The notes beneath the pieces are model-generated. The model was not told the origin of the DNA and searched no databases. It worked only from the letters and a program-made list of their open reading frames with translations. 64,000 nt of DNA from Pseudoalteromonas luteoviolacea (GTDB taxonomy: Bacteria > Pseudomonadota > Gammaproteobacteria > Enterobacterales > Alteromonadaceae), in contig NZ_JWIC01000004.1 of assembly GCF_000814765.1 (NCBI RefSeq), positions 124,001 to 188,000 on the forward strand, in the 5' to 3' direction. Shown one piece after another: positions 47,843 through 57,400 of the stretch. A program made the translations under genes and the position numbers. The stretch's first letter is position 1. The number at the start of each line of letters is the position of its first letter.

Positions 47843-48241
47843 ATGGAATTTAATAATACCATCCCTGAGTTGGTTTGTCGGGACATCGATAGCAGCTTGT
47901 CTTTTTATACTCAAAAGCTTGGTTTTAAAGTGTTGTTTGAACGTGAGGAACAAGGTTTTTTCTTCTTGTATAAAAACGATATTCAACTGATGTTGCAACA
48001 ACTTGGCGAAACCGCTTGGATGAGTCATAGCAATGATACACCGTTTGGTAATGGTATGAACATCGCGTTTAAGGTAGAGAGCTTGGATGATCTTGATTGT
48101 TCTACTCCATCTGAGGACATATTTCTTGAAACTGAAACCATTGAATATCGTGTACTTGATGGGGTAGCCAGTGTGAATCAAGTGATATTTCGCGATCCAG
48201 ATGGATACTTAATCCGATTTGTAGAACAAGTGAATCAATAG
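47843..48241 (+). CDS. VOC-fold (glyoxalase/bleomycin-resistance-like) protein
   Basis: A 132-residue single VOC domain with two beta-alpha-beta-beta-beta units: residues 1-60 (PELVCRDIDSSLSFYTQKLGFKVLF) and 65-130 (NGMNIAFKVESL...FRDPDGYLIRFVEQ). Members act as resistance proteins, metal-dependent enzymes or binding proteins. To my knowledge no such protein has been assigned in the characterised Streptomyces indolmycin pathway. It lies 13 bp after the methyltransferase and 25 bp before the aminotransferase, so it is part of the operon. Confidence 0.8.
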   Translation: MEFNNTIPELVCRDIDSSLSFYTQKLGFKVLFEREEQGFFFLYKNDIQLMLQQLGETAWMSHSNDTPFGNGMNIAFKVESLDDLDCSTPSEDIFLETETIEYRVLDGVASVNQVIFRDPDGYLIRFVEQVNQ

Positions 48242-48266
48242 CAGCAAGGTTAAGAAGGAGCGTCGA

Positions 48267-49454
48267 ATGTTGAGCAACTTAAAAGAGATTGGGCAGGATC
48301 CAATCATGAAGTTAATGGTTGAATTTAGTCAAGACCAAAGGCCTGAGAAAATAGAGTTAGGCATTGGTGTATACAAGGATGAGACAGGTAATACCCCAAT
48401 TATGTCAGCGGTGAGTAAAGCTCAAGCGGCGCTTCTGGATTCACAACATTCAAAAGCTTATTTAGGGCTTGCTGGAAATCAGGCGTTTAATGAAGCGACC
48501 AAACACTTAATTCTTGGCGGTAGTGGTGCATTTGGTCGAGCAAGTGCTTTGCAGACGCCAGGTGGCAGCGGGGCGCTTAGGCTGTTTGTTGAGCTGGCGA
48601 AACAGCTTTGCCCACAGGCGAGGATATGGTTACCTAAAGAGACCTTCCCAAACCATCCTTTAACTGCGGCAGCTGTCGGGGTTGAGGTGATTTATTATCC
48701 TTATCTCGATCCGTTGACCCAAACAGTAGATGAACCTGCAATGTTGGCAGCACTGAGTGAAGCGAGTGCTCATGATCTCGTTTTAATACATGGATGTTGT
48801 CACAACCCAACGGGTGCAGATATCACATTGGAGCAGTGGCAGGCCTTAGCTGAACTGGCTCATCGAAAAGGGTTTATGCCTTTAATTGATCTCGCTTACC
48901 AAGGATTTGGTGAGGGGATCTCTGAAGATATTACTGGACTGCGGCTGCTGGTTAATCATCTAGAGAATGCGTTTATCTCGGTATCCTACTCAAAAAATAT
49001 GGGACTGTATCGAGAGCGTACGGGATGTGCTATTGCTGTTGGTAGCAGCACAACTCGATCAGAGCTTATTAAGAAACACTTGCTACAGATAGCGGGCTGC
49101 TCTTATGCCATGCCACCTGATCATGGTGCAGCTGTTGTTGCTGAGATCCTTGGTGATCAGCAGTTATTCAGTCTGTGGCAGCAAGAACTTGGCGAGATGA
49201 GAGATAGATTGAAGCTGCTGCGATTAAAGCTGGTCTTATCGCTGAATGAGCTGGGCAATACACAGTTTGACTATATCAAGCAGCAAAGCGGATTATTTTC
49301 GCTCACGGCATTGAATATAGAGCAAATTGAGCGACTAAAATCAGAATTTGGGGTTTACATTGTACCTGGTGGCAGAATAAATATTGCGGGTGTTGGGTTA
49401 TCTCAATGTGGCTATTTAGCCTCCGCGATTAATCACGTAGCAAACACCAATTAG
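48267..49454 (+). CDS. Aromatic aminotransferase, probable tryptophan transaminase
   Basis: A 395-residue class I aminotransferase of the AspC/TyrB type. Features: ELGIGVYKDETGNTPIM, NPTG at 180-183 in CCHNPTGAD, D208 and Y211, and PLP lysine K243 in VSYSKNMGLYRERTG. The residue pattern TFPNH (128-130) corresponds to the W130 region of AspC. In this operon it probably converts L-tryptophan to indolepyruvate, the start of indolmycenic acid synthesis. AAGGAG precedes the ATG. A general aromatic aminotransferase is the alternative reading. Confidence 0.82.
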   Translation: MLSNLKEIGQDPIMKLMVEFSQDQRPEKIELGIGVYKDETGNTPIMSAVSKAQAALLDSQHSKAYLGLAGNQAFNEATKHLILGGSGAFGRASALQTPGGSGALRLFVELAKQLCPQARIWLPKETFPNHPLTAAAVGVEVIYYPYLDPLTQTVDEPAMLAALSEASAHDLVLIHGCCHNPTGADITLEQWQALAELAHRKGFMPLIDLAYQGFGEGISEDITGLRLLVNHLENAFISVSYSKNMGLYRERTGCAIAVGSSTTRSELIKKHLLQIAGCSYAMPPDHGAAVVAEILGDQQLFSLWQQELGEMRDRLKLLRLKLVLSLNELGNTQFDYIKQQSGLFSLTALNIEQIERLKSEFGVYIVPGGRINIAGVGLSQCGYLASAINHVANTN

Positions 49455-49490
49455 TTGTGTAATACACGCTTTGAATAAGGAAAGATAGGA

Positions 49491-50492
49491 ATGTCACACA
49501 CCATTCTTACAGGAGATAGGGCGACGGGTCCGTTACACTTAGGTCATTATGTGGGTTCATTGAAACAGCGTGTCGACTTGCAAGCGCACAATCAACAATA
49601 TGTATTGATCGCGGATCTGCAAGGGTTAACAGACAATGGGTTAAATCCATCTAAGGTGTCAAACAATATTTTAAATGTATTGGCTGACTACCTTGCTGTT
49701 GGGATAGATCCTGAGAAGACAACAATTTGCCTACAATCGGCGTTACCGGCATTGGCAGAATTGACGATGTACTATGCAAATTTGGTGACGGTCTCCCGGT
49801 TAGAGCGCAATCCTACGGTTAAAGCGGAAATCGCCAGTAAACAGTTCGGGCAATCTATACCCGCTGGATTTTTGACTTACCCAATTAGTCAGGCGGCGGA
49901 TATAACCGCATTTAGAGCGGATAGCGTACCAGTTGGTGATGACCAACTGCCTATGATTGAGCAAACCAATGAGATTGTCAGAAAAGTAAACCGAGTAGCG
50001 GGTAGGGATATATTGGTTGAGTGTGCCCCTCGGTTAAGTAATGTAGCACGACTACCCGGTGCAGATGGTAAATCGAAAATGTCTAAATCATTGGGGAACG
50101 CACTCACGTTAGGTGCAACAGAGGACGAGATCAGCGCAACGGTTAAAATGATGTACACAGATCCTGCCCACTTGCGAGTCGCTGATCCCGGTAAAATAGA
50201 AGGGAATGTGGTGTTTACTTACCTAGACGCATTTCACCCCGATATCGATCTGGTACAAGGGCTAAAAGCGCACTACATGCGAGGTGGTTTAGGCGATAAT
50301 AAAGTAAAATCGATTTTAGAAGAGTGTTTACAAGAGACGCTACGACCGATCCGTGAACGTCGTAGTCGCTTCTTAGCAGACAAAGCGATGTTGATTGACA
50401 TTTTATCTCGGGGCACTGCACAGGGCGTCGTCAAAACCAATGAGGTACTGTATGAGGTTAAGCAGGCATTTGGATTGAATCTATTACAGTAA
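49491..50492 (+). CDS. trpS: Auxiliary tryptophanyl-tRNA synthetase, probable indolmycin self-resistance
   Basis: A 333-residue class I synthetase. HLGH is at 16-19 (HIGH motif) and KMSKS at 196-200. It starts with TILTGDRATGPLHLGHYVGSL, the pattern of a second TrpRS type common in Firmicutes, not the SGAQPSG type of the usual gammaproteobacterial enzyme. Position 44 is Gln where the bacillus enzyme has His43, a residue linked to indolmycin sensitivity. Indolmycin inhibits TrpRS, and producers carry a resistant copy in the cluster. It is the last gene of the operon, 36 bp after the aminotransferase. The housekeeping trpS should lie elsewhere in the genome. Confidence 0.9.
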   Translation: MSHTILTGDRATGPLHLGHYVGSLKQRVDLQAHNQQYVLIADLQGLTDNGLNPSKVSNNILNVLADYLAVGIDPEKTTICLQSALPALAELTMYYANLVTVSRLERNPTVKAEIASKQFGQSIPAGFLTYPISQAADITAFRADSVPVGDDQLPMIEQTNEIVRKVNRVAGRDILVECAPRLSNVARLPGADGKSKMSKSLGNALTLGATEDEISATVKMMYTDPAHLRVADPGKIEGNVVFTYLDAFHPDIDLVQGLKAHYMRGGLGDNKVKSILEECLQETLRPIRERRSRFLADKAMLIDILSRGTAQGVVKTNEVLYEVKQAFGLNLLQ

Positions 50493-50500
50493 GCGCATGG

Positions 50501-50525
50501 TGGCCATCATCATAGATGATGGCCA
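50501..50525. terminator. Hairpin between convergent trpS and luxR
   Basis: An 11-bp perfect stem TGGCCATCATC/GATGATGGCCA with a 3-base loop lies between the stop codons of trpS and luxR. It has no T-run on either strand but is the only structure between the convergent genes, so it is the probable end of both transcripts. Confidence 0.6.
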
Positions 50526-50532
50526 ATTGAAG

Positions 50533-51270
50533 TTAAACGGATAAATTCAGTGCACCGGATATGATGGCTTTTGAAATCGTCTGGTAGCGATTGTTTGCAT
50601 TGAGTTTTGCGCCTGCGTTTTGTAAATGGAATAAGACGGTACGCTCTGAGCAGCAGAGGATTTTTGAAATTTCCCAGCTACTTTTGCCTTCTGCCGCCCA
50701 AGTTAGGCACTCTGTTTCTCTTTTTGTCAAAGTGGTATCACTGACGGAAGGTTTTGAGTCGATGCGCTTTAACGCATCTTGCAAAGCTGGCACAATGAGT
50801 TGAACAAGGGGGAGTGCCCTATTAAATTTTGACACACTGTCACTTTGCTGATTTTTCAGTGCAAAGCTTATCATGCCAAATTCTCCTAAATTGTTATGAA
50901 AGGGGATACTGAACCCAGACTGTAAACCTGCTTCATGGGCTTTTTTTATCACTTGTAGTTCTTGTTTCGAATAACGCTTATCTTTTTCTAAATGAGACCA
51001 GATAATTGGTAAGTAATTATCCATAGAATAACGGACTATCGGATCGACTTTAACAAGCCCTGTATCATCATAATATTGCCGCCAACTCTGGGGGTAATTA
51101 TCTAGAATAAGTACATCAGAACGCGTAATTGATTGTGGCATAATAAGGCCGATTAAGAAGTAATCATATTCAATGATGTCTAGGAGGCGGCCCAAAAGCG
51201 CTTTGACGTCTTCTAATGTGGATGCAGTCTTTAACTGCTCAATAATTTCGAAGGTACTCTGCATAACCAT
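50533..51270 (-). CDS. luxR: LuxR-family quorum-sensing transcriptional regulator
   Basis: A 245-residue LuxR-type regulator. The autoinducer-binding domain (about 15-165) has the six invariant residues W63, Y67, D76, P77, W91 and G119, each exactly six positions after those of TraR. The GerE-type helix-turn-helix (about 180-240) shows LTKRETECLTWAAEGKSSWEISKIL and SERTVLFHLQNAGAKL. It should bind the lactone made by the luxI product and activate the lux-box promoter at 39883. It lies 29 bp downstream of the TauE-type gene on the same strand and converges on the antibiotic operon. No lux box is seen before it. Confidence 0.94.
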   Translation of the reverse strand: MVMQSTFEIIEQLKTASTLEDVKALLGRLLDIIEYDYFLIGLIMPQSITRSDVLILDNYPQSWRQYYDDTGLVKVDPIVRYSMDNYLPIIWSHLEKDKRYSKQELQVIKKAHEAGLQSGFSIPFHNNLGEFGMISFALKNQQSDSVSKFNRALPLVQLIVPALQDALKRIDSKPSVSDTTLTKRETECLTWAAEGKSSWEISKILCCSERTVLFHLQNAGAKLNANNRYQTISKAIISGALNLSV

Positions 51271-51299
51271 TTTAAATACTTCTAATTGAGATTTGGTAA

Positions 51300-52031
51300 C
51301 TAGATGAAATTAACCATCTCTTTGTACATGAGTGAAAGCGCGCTCAAGGTCGAAATCACTAATATTGTATACCGACTTTGTTTTTGGCTAATTAACCGCG
51401 ATACAGGCTGACCAAAAAAGTAACCTAGGTACATACCCGGTACTAAACATAGGCCTAAATACAGTGACATTGTTGAAAAATGCCCAGTCAACGCCAGTGC
51501 AGCGATAGAAAGCAAAGACGAGAATACAAACGCGACGGCAAGGTTAGCTCTCACAAACGGGGCACTTTGAAATTGTAAAAGGAGTGCCAAGGGGGGGCCG
51601 CTGAGTCCTGCTAAGGTGCTCATCACACCTGCAACTAAACCACTTGAACACACATTCAACCGAGTTAATGCAAAAGAGCTGGTCATAAAACTTAACACGA
51701 CACCAAACAGCACAAGTATCGAAGCAATGGTAGGGAAAGCTTGACTATTAATATTGAGTAATACAAGCGTACCGATTAGTGTTCCAATGAACAGCCCTAT
51801 ACCAGTATTGCGAATATGGAAGGTGCTCAAGTGTGCTCTTTCTCTATGCGCCATAAAAATGGTGAGGAATAAGTAAGCAAAGAGGAGTGGACCCGGAATT
51901 AATTTGGGCTCAATAAAGCCCAGTAATGGGATCGCGACCAGTCCGGAACCAAAACCGGCAGAGGCTTGCAAAAATGAGCCTGTTGCCATAATTAAAGTTA
52001 TGAGAATAATATCAACGACGCTTAAATCCAT
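51300..52031 (-). CDS. TauE/SafE family membrane permease
   Basis: A 243-residue membrane protein with about seven to eight helices and the TauE/SafE signatures FLQASAGFGSGLVAIPLL near the N terminus and STLAGLSGPPLALLLQFQ in the second half. Family members move sulfoacetate, sulfite or other small organic anions, but most are untested. Position upstream of luxR suggests co-transcription; a role in antibiotic or precursor export is speculative. SD AAGGATTGG is just upstream of its ATG. Confidence 0.82.
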   Translation of the reverse strand: MDLSVVDIILITLIMATGSFLQASAGFGSGLVAIPLLGFIEPKLIPGPLLFAYLFLTIFMAHRERAHLSTFHIRNTGIGLFIGTLIGTLVLLNINSQAFPTIASILVLFGVVLSFMTSSFALTRLNVCSSGLVAGVMSTLAGLSGPPLALLLQFQSAPFVRANLAVAFVFSSLLSIAALALTGHFSTMSLYLGLCLVPGMYLGYFFGQPVSRLISQKQSRYTILVISTLSALSLMYKEMVNFI

Positions 52032-52692
52032 AAAAGCATTCCAATCCTTACAATGCGTTTATTTGAAAAAAATAAATATTCTCAGGTATTTATTGGGGGT
52101 AATTCACCTAGAGAAACATGCGATATGCCGTCTTACTTTAGTGCTTAAGTGGACGGTAATGAGTTATAAATTACCGTAATAGGTATGAAGTGTCCATTGA
52201 TCAGGCACGTGGAAAACGGCTTGAATCTCATCTTTTTTTTATAGATTTTATACTCTATTGATTTTACATGATTTTTATTTATACCCTGCACGAATAATTT
52301 TAATATTTTATCGATTGATAGAATTTTTCACATAATAACTAGACCAGAAATAATCTGGTCTTTATTTCAAAAAGTAATAACTGTGTATAAAAAATCGTTT
52401 TATTTATTCAATAAATCAGCTCTATTAATTCCAATTGGTGAATTAATTATTTAAATGAGATGTTATGCATTAAAGCCAGTAGAGACATCTCTCCAAGTTG
52501 CATCGACTCCTAATGACTTATCAATGAATTAAAGTATGTGCTTGCAGGTTGTTGGTATTTTTAACTTCATAATTTCGAATAGTTTTTGAAAAATGTATGT
52601 AACTAATCTGACCTATTAGTGAAATAAAAAAGTCATTTTTAATCCGTAGACTTGCGCCTGCTCACAATTGATTATGTTTTAGGAACATTCTA
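52032..52692. other. AT-rich intergenic region with two inverted repeats
   Basis: These 661 bases separate the divergent tauE-luxR pair and the alkaline phosphatase gene; no gene is supported. Two notable structures occur: ACGGTAAT (52153-52160) with ATTACCGT (52170-52177), a perfect 8-bp repeat with a 9-base spacer 120 bp upstream of tauE, and a terminator-like hairpin at 52341-52367. The remaining sequence is strongly AT-rich. The alkaline phosphatase start has AGGAAC upstream. Confidence 0.5.
52341..52367 (+). terminator. Orphan terminator-like hairpin
   Basis: A perfect 7-bp stem AGACCAG/CTGGTCT with a 7-base loop followed by TTATTTC on the plus strand. No plus-strand gene ends before it, so it could terminate an unseen small transcript from about 52200. 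Confidence 0.5.
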
Positions 52693-54357
52693 ATGAAAAT
52701 AAAATTTGCTGCGCTCGCAGTGTCTATTGCTTTGCTTTCAGGTTGTAATGACGATAATACAAACACCGTAGAAGTCATTAAAGAAGTCGAGGTGATTAAA
52801 GAGGTTGAAGTTAGCCCTGCACCGGTTACTGCTGTTAAAAATGTGATTCTAATGATTGGTGATGGTATGGGACCGCAGCAAGTTGGTTTGTTAGAAGAAT
52901 ATGCCCAGCGTGCGCCTAACTCTGTTTATAACAGCAAAAACAATAAAACCGCATTATCCAAGTTGGCCAATCACGGTCACTTAGGTTTGTCTTTAAATGC
53001 GCCCCATGGATCCTCTGGTAGTTTGGTGACTGACTCAGCCTGTTCTGCAACGCAGTTGGCAACAGGTATTGCGGCTGGCTCTGAAATGATAGGCTTAGAT
53101 ACCGAGGGTAATAAAATTGCGACGATTTTAGAAAAAGCCAAAGCAATGGGAAAGGCGACAGGTTTAGTATCTGATACGCGTATCACCCATGCAACGCCCG
53201 CTGCATTTGCAGCACACCAGCCACATCGCTCTTTAGAAAATGACATTGCTACAGAGCTTATTTCGTCGGGTAATGTCGATGTTATGCTCTCGGGCGGTGC
53301 ACGTGCATTCTTACCTAAAGATGTGCATGAAAATGAGGAGGCCAAAGCGCAGCTTGCTGAATTGGGTATGCCTGCTGACATGTATTCAAATTCCAAACGA
53401 GATGATGAAGATAATCTGGTTGTTCAGGCAAAAGAGCAGTATGGGTATCATTTGGCATTTGATAAGTCGCAATTGGCCGCTACTGAGGGTGAGAAGCTGC
53501 TAGGTCTGTTTGCAAATTCAGGTATGGCAGATGCGATTGCATATAAAAAGTGTCTGGCTGAGAATACATGCACACAGCCTTCATTAAAAGAGATGACAGT
53601 TAAAGCGCTCGATATTCTTTCTAAAGATGAAGATGGTTTCTTTTTAATGATTGAAGGCGGGCAAATAGATTGGGCTGGTCATGCCAATGATGCAGGCTGG
53701 ATGCTTAATGAATTACTGAAATTTGATGAGGCCGTTGAGGCTGTCTATGCGTGGGCCAAAGAGAGAAGTGATACGCTGGTGGTTGTTACCGCGGATCATG
53801 AAACAGGCAGTTTTGGTTTCAGTTATACGACGCACAATAAGCCTGAAACAGGGGTACATTTACCTGGTGATGGCATGGGTGAGCATACTTATAAGCCAAA
53901 GTTTAACTTTGGTCCGCTTGAGCAATTAGACAAGCTGTACAATCAGACGGGCACGTTCTTTAACGTCATGGCTGATGTAAATGTTAATAATGACTTTAGC
54001 AATAGTACGGATCATCAGTGGCAAGAAGCTATCAAGAATAACACCGCGTATGAGGTCAGCATTGAAGAGACTGCGATTATGCTCGAGACGAAAGGCGTCG
54101 ATAGTGAAAACAGACCTTACCCTGCTTTTTCAGATTTTTCAGACTTTTATGTATATGGAAAAGATGACTTTACCGGAAAAATTGGCCGAGTGCTTGCCAA
54201 GCATCAAAATGTTGTATGGGGAACCGGAACGCACACCGCGGCACCAGTGCCAGTATACGCATTTGGACCAGTGGGTGTCACTCAACAGTTTTCAACACTG
54301 CAACACCATGTAGATATTGCCAATAAGATGATGACGGCACTGGGTGTCAACGAATAA
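52693..54357 (+). CDS. Alkaline phosphatase lipoprotein (PhoA-type)
   Basis: A 554-residue alkaline phosphatase. The lipobox LLSGC (C18) is followed by a repetitive EVIKEVEV linker. Catalytic and metal motifs of the PhoA family are present: GDGMG (D57), the nucleophile S115 in VTDSACSATQLATG, a HANDAGW block for zinc and ADHETGSF (about 360), and the late histidine in GTGTHTAAPVPVYAFGP. It releases phosphate from organic phosphate esters at the cell surface. It is preceded by a long AT-rich gap and followed by a terminator; no Pho box was confidently read. Confidence 0.9.
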   Translation: MKIKFAALAVSIALLSGCNDDNTNTVEVIKEVEVIKEVEVSPAPVTAVKNVILMIGDGMGPQQVGLLEEYAQRAPNSVYNSKNNKTALSKLANHGHLGLSLNAPHGSSGSLVTDSACSATQLATGIAAGSEMIGLDTEGNKIATILEKAKAMGKATGLVSDTRITHATPAAFAAHQPHRSLENDIATELISSGNVDVMLSGGARAFLPKDVHENEEAKAQLAELGMPADMYSNSKRDDEDNLVVQAKEQYGYHLAFDKSQLAATEGEKLLGLFANSGMADAIAYKKCLAENTCTQPSLKEMTVKALDILSKDEDGFFLMIEGGQIDWAGHANDAGWMLNELLKFDEAVEAVYAWAKERSDTLVVVTADHETGSFGFSYTTHNKPETGVHLPGDGMGEHTYKPKFNFGPLEQLDKLYNQTGTFFNVMADVNVNNDFSNSTDHQWQEAIKNNTAYEVSIEETAIMLETKGVDSENRPYPAFSDFSDFYVYGKDDFTGKIGRVLAKHQNVVWGTGTHTAAPVPVYAFGPVGVTQQFSTLQHHVDIANKMMTALGVNE

Positions 54358-54377
54358 CTCACTCAATCCAAACGTCC

Positions 54378-54404
54378 AAAGCCATCTAAAATGATGGCTT
54401 TTTT
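54378..54404. terminator. Terminator between alkaline phosphatase and GGDEF-EAL genes
   Basis: A 9-bp stem AAAGCCATC/GATGGCTTT with a 6-base loop and a T-run, between the convergent ends of the two genes. It is strong on the plus strand and modest on the minus strand. Confidence 0.88.
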
Positions 54405-54406
54405 GG

Positions 54407-57400
54407 CTAATGTCTATGGGTCGTAAGGAAATCAATAAAGGCAGATTTGGGCAGTGGCTTACTATAAAAATAACCTTGGCCAAAATCACAGCCTGCTTGT
54501 TTTAATAATTCATGCTGAGTTTCCGTTTCAATGCCCTCGGCGATGACCTTAAGCCCAAGTTGATGTGCCATTAAAATCATGGTTTCACACAGCACCAGAT
54601 CATCTTGATTGTGTTCAATACCGTCGACAAAGCGCTTATCTATCTTAATAAACTCTGTATCCATTTGTTTGAGGTAGGCAAGAGAAGAATAGCCTGTACC
54701 AAAGTCATCTAAAGCAATAGCAAAGCCTTGTTGGATCAGTTTTGTTAAACGTTTTTGGCTACGTCCTTCGCCTTGCATCATTAATCCCTCCGTTATTTCT
54801 AGCACCAGCATATCGGGTGTCAGTTGGTGTTTGGCGAGTTGCTGTTGCCATGCTAACAATGTGGTATGTTTTGCGCTGAATTGGATCGGCGAAACATTAA
54901 TGCTCAGTTGTATGTACTTGTTGAGTGTTCTCGTTAGTTGTAATACCTGAACTGCCTGATCAAATGCAAATTCACCGAGTTGATGGATCAACTGGGTCTC
55001 TTCTGCAAGAGGAATAAACTCAGCTGGACTTATCATACCTTTGTCTGGATGTTGCCAACGGATAAGTGCTTCTGCTTTTGTAATTTGTTGAGTGTGCATC
55101 GACACAATAGGTTGAAAATGCATTTCGAATTGGTTTTGTGTCAGAGCTTGGCGCATATCTTTGAGTAGCAGGATCCGTTGCTCTGCTTGCTCTCTGAGCT
55201 CGGCGCTGAAAAGTGCGAAGCCATTTCGGCCTATTTGCTTGGCTTTGTACATGGCTTGATCCGCTGCTTTTAATAGCTGCTCGGTGTTTTCACCATCTTT
55301 AGGTGCTAGGGCGATCCCTATACTTGCAGCGATATAGCAGGTTTCATTATCCAATTTGAATGGGGCTTTAAGTGCCTCCAAAATATTTTCTGCGAACTCT
55401 GAAGCACAATGTTGATCGGCGCAACGATCGTATATTAGCACAAATTCATCGCCACCAATTCGAGTTAATCGCGCCGATGATTCAGTCAGCTTCTTGAGCC
55501 GCTTTGCGATGTCTTGTAGCAGTAAATCACCGTAATAGTGGCCTAATGTGTCGTTGATATCTTTAAAGTGATCAATATCGAGCAGTAAGACGGCAAAGTT
55601 ATGTTCCGGTAAACCAAAAAGTGTATTAAGTTGCTTTTTTAGGCTGGTGCGATTTGGCAGATCAGTCAGCTCATCAAAGTGGCTTTGACGCCATAATTGT
55701 TCATCCTTTTGCTTTTTATCAGTAATGTCAGCAAAAATACCGACTCGGCGATAGGGTTCATCATGTTCGTCGTAGACGGTATCTATGGTGAGCCATTCCG
55801 TATACAGCTCACCGTTTTTACGTTTGTTGATGATCTCACCTTGCCATTTTCCCGTGGTGACAAGCGATTGCCAAAGTTGCTCATAAAAGCTCGCATCATG
55901 ACGACCTGAGCTGAGTAGCGAGGTCGTTTTGCCAATAACTTCATGTTGTTCATAGCCTGTGACTTGTGTGAAAGCGGGGTTGGTATCGAGAATATATCCC
56001 TGTGCATCTGTGATCACCATACATTCACTGCTGTTGTTATAAGTCATCGCCGCTAGATTAAGTGCTTCCTCTTGCTGCTTCTTTTGACTTATATCACGCA
56101 TTATCAAGATGGCTTCGCCATTATGTTCAATTCGTTTTATTCGGATCTCAAAGACTTTTTGGTATCCATTTTCTTTATGCACATATTCAAAATATGTACT
56201 GGGTTGGTTGGGCAGCATCGCCAGTGCTGCTTTAATACGAATATTTATGTGGTTTGGAAAAACCTCTTGTATGGTTTTTTTATTACTGACCCTCTCGCCA
56301 TGACTATCTAATATCTGTGCACTTTTGCTTAATCGCAGATAGTTGTCAGGGAGGGCTTGGATCAGCGTATTCAGCTCAGCATGTTTATTATATGCAATGG
56401 TTTCAGCATCAAGTCGTACGGCTGCCATTTGGTCAAAATGTACCGCTAGCTTGCCAAGCTCTGCTGGCATATCTTTTTGTTCTAATTTTTGTGCTTTACC
56501 ATTTGCCAGCGCGCCAATGGCGTTACTGAAATTATTCAAAGGGATTAATAGCGAACGGTTTAATTGAATACGTCCAAACCAACTCAACATGAGAATCGTC
56601 AATAAAAACAGTACAGTCACCAGCAAAAACTGCGTATTAACTTCATGTAAGACGTCTTCAAAGGGAAAGTCGAAATAAATGTTGAGCTCTGACTGCGGTG
56701 CTTGCAGGGGCAGCCTGAAATAGACATGATGAAATCCATTTTCATCTTCTATGGTTTGTATTGCGTGCAATTTTAAGTCGGTAGGCCAATCATCGCTTAC
56801 AGAGCGGCCCAATGGCTTGTTTGAGTAGGGGTATTCAGCAACAATTTGTGCATAGTTGTCAGCGACCATCACACGCGTGCCGATAGGTAGCGGTAAGTGA
56901 GACAGGGACTCGCTCCAATTGGTGAGCCTTCGCACCGCAAAGATGATCATCTTTAATTGGTTGTTTTGATAGACAGGTTGAGCAAAATTCAAAGTTTCAG
57001 TGTAGACGCTGCGATCTTGCTGATATTCGCCAATACTAAACGCGCCCGTAGTAATGGCTTGTAGAAAATAAGCGCGATCTGCAATGCTGATTGGGGCTTT
57101 GAGCGGCTGTAAAGAGCAAAACACATGACCATCTGGGGTTGCTAACCCAAAGTTTGCAAACTCTTGATTTATCAACAATGCATGTTCTAGTAACTGTGGA
57201 CAGCCTTGTTGCTGCGTATCTAATAATGCAGGGTTTTTTGCTAAGCTTTGCAGTAGATATTGCGCATCAGTAATATCCACTCGTTGCAAAGTTGCAATTT
57301 GGTTGGCGAAAAACAACGCATCTTGTTCTTTGCTATGCAAAATATCGGAACGCTGTGCAACTAAAAGTGCAAATACCGCTAAAAACCCGGGAATAGATAG

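Noticed and set aside
40599..49454. NRPS, phenazine or siderophore pathway for the operon
   Set aside because: There are no carrier, condensation or ketosynthase domains; the PaaK-like enzyme, PLP oxidase and TrpRS together fit indolmycin far better.
49491..50492. Housekeeping trpS
   Set aside because: It is the last gene of the QS operon and belongs to a different TrpRS type from the normal gammaproteobacterial enzyme.
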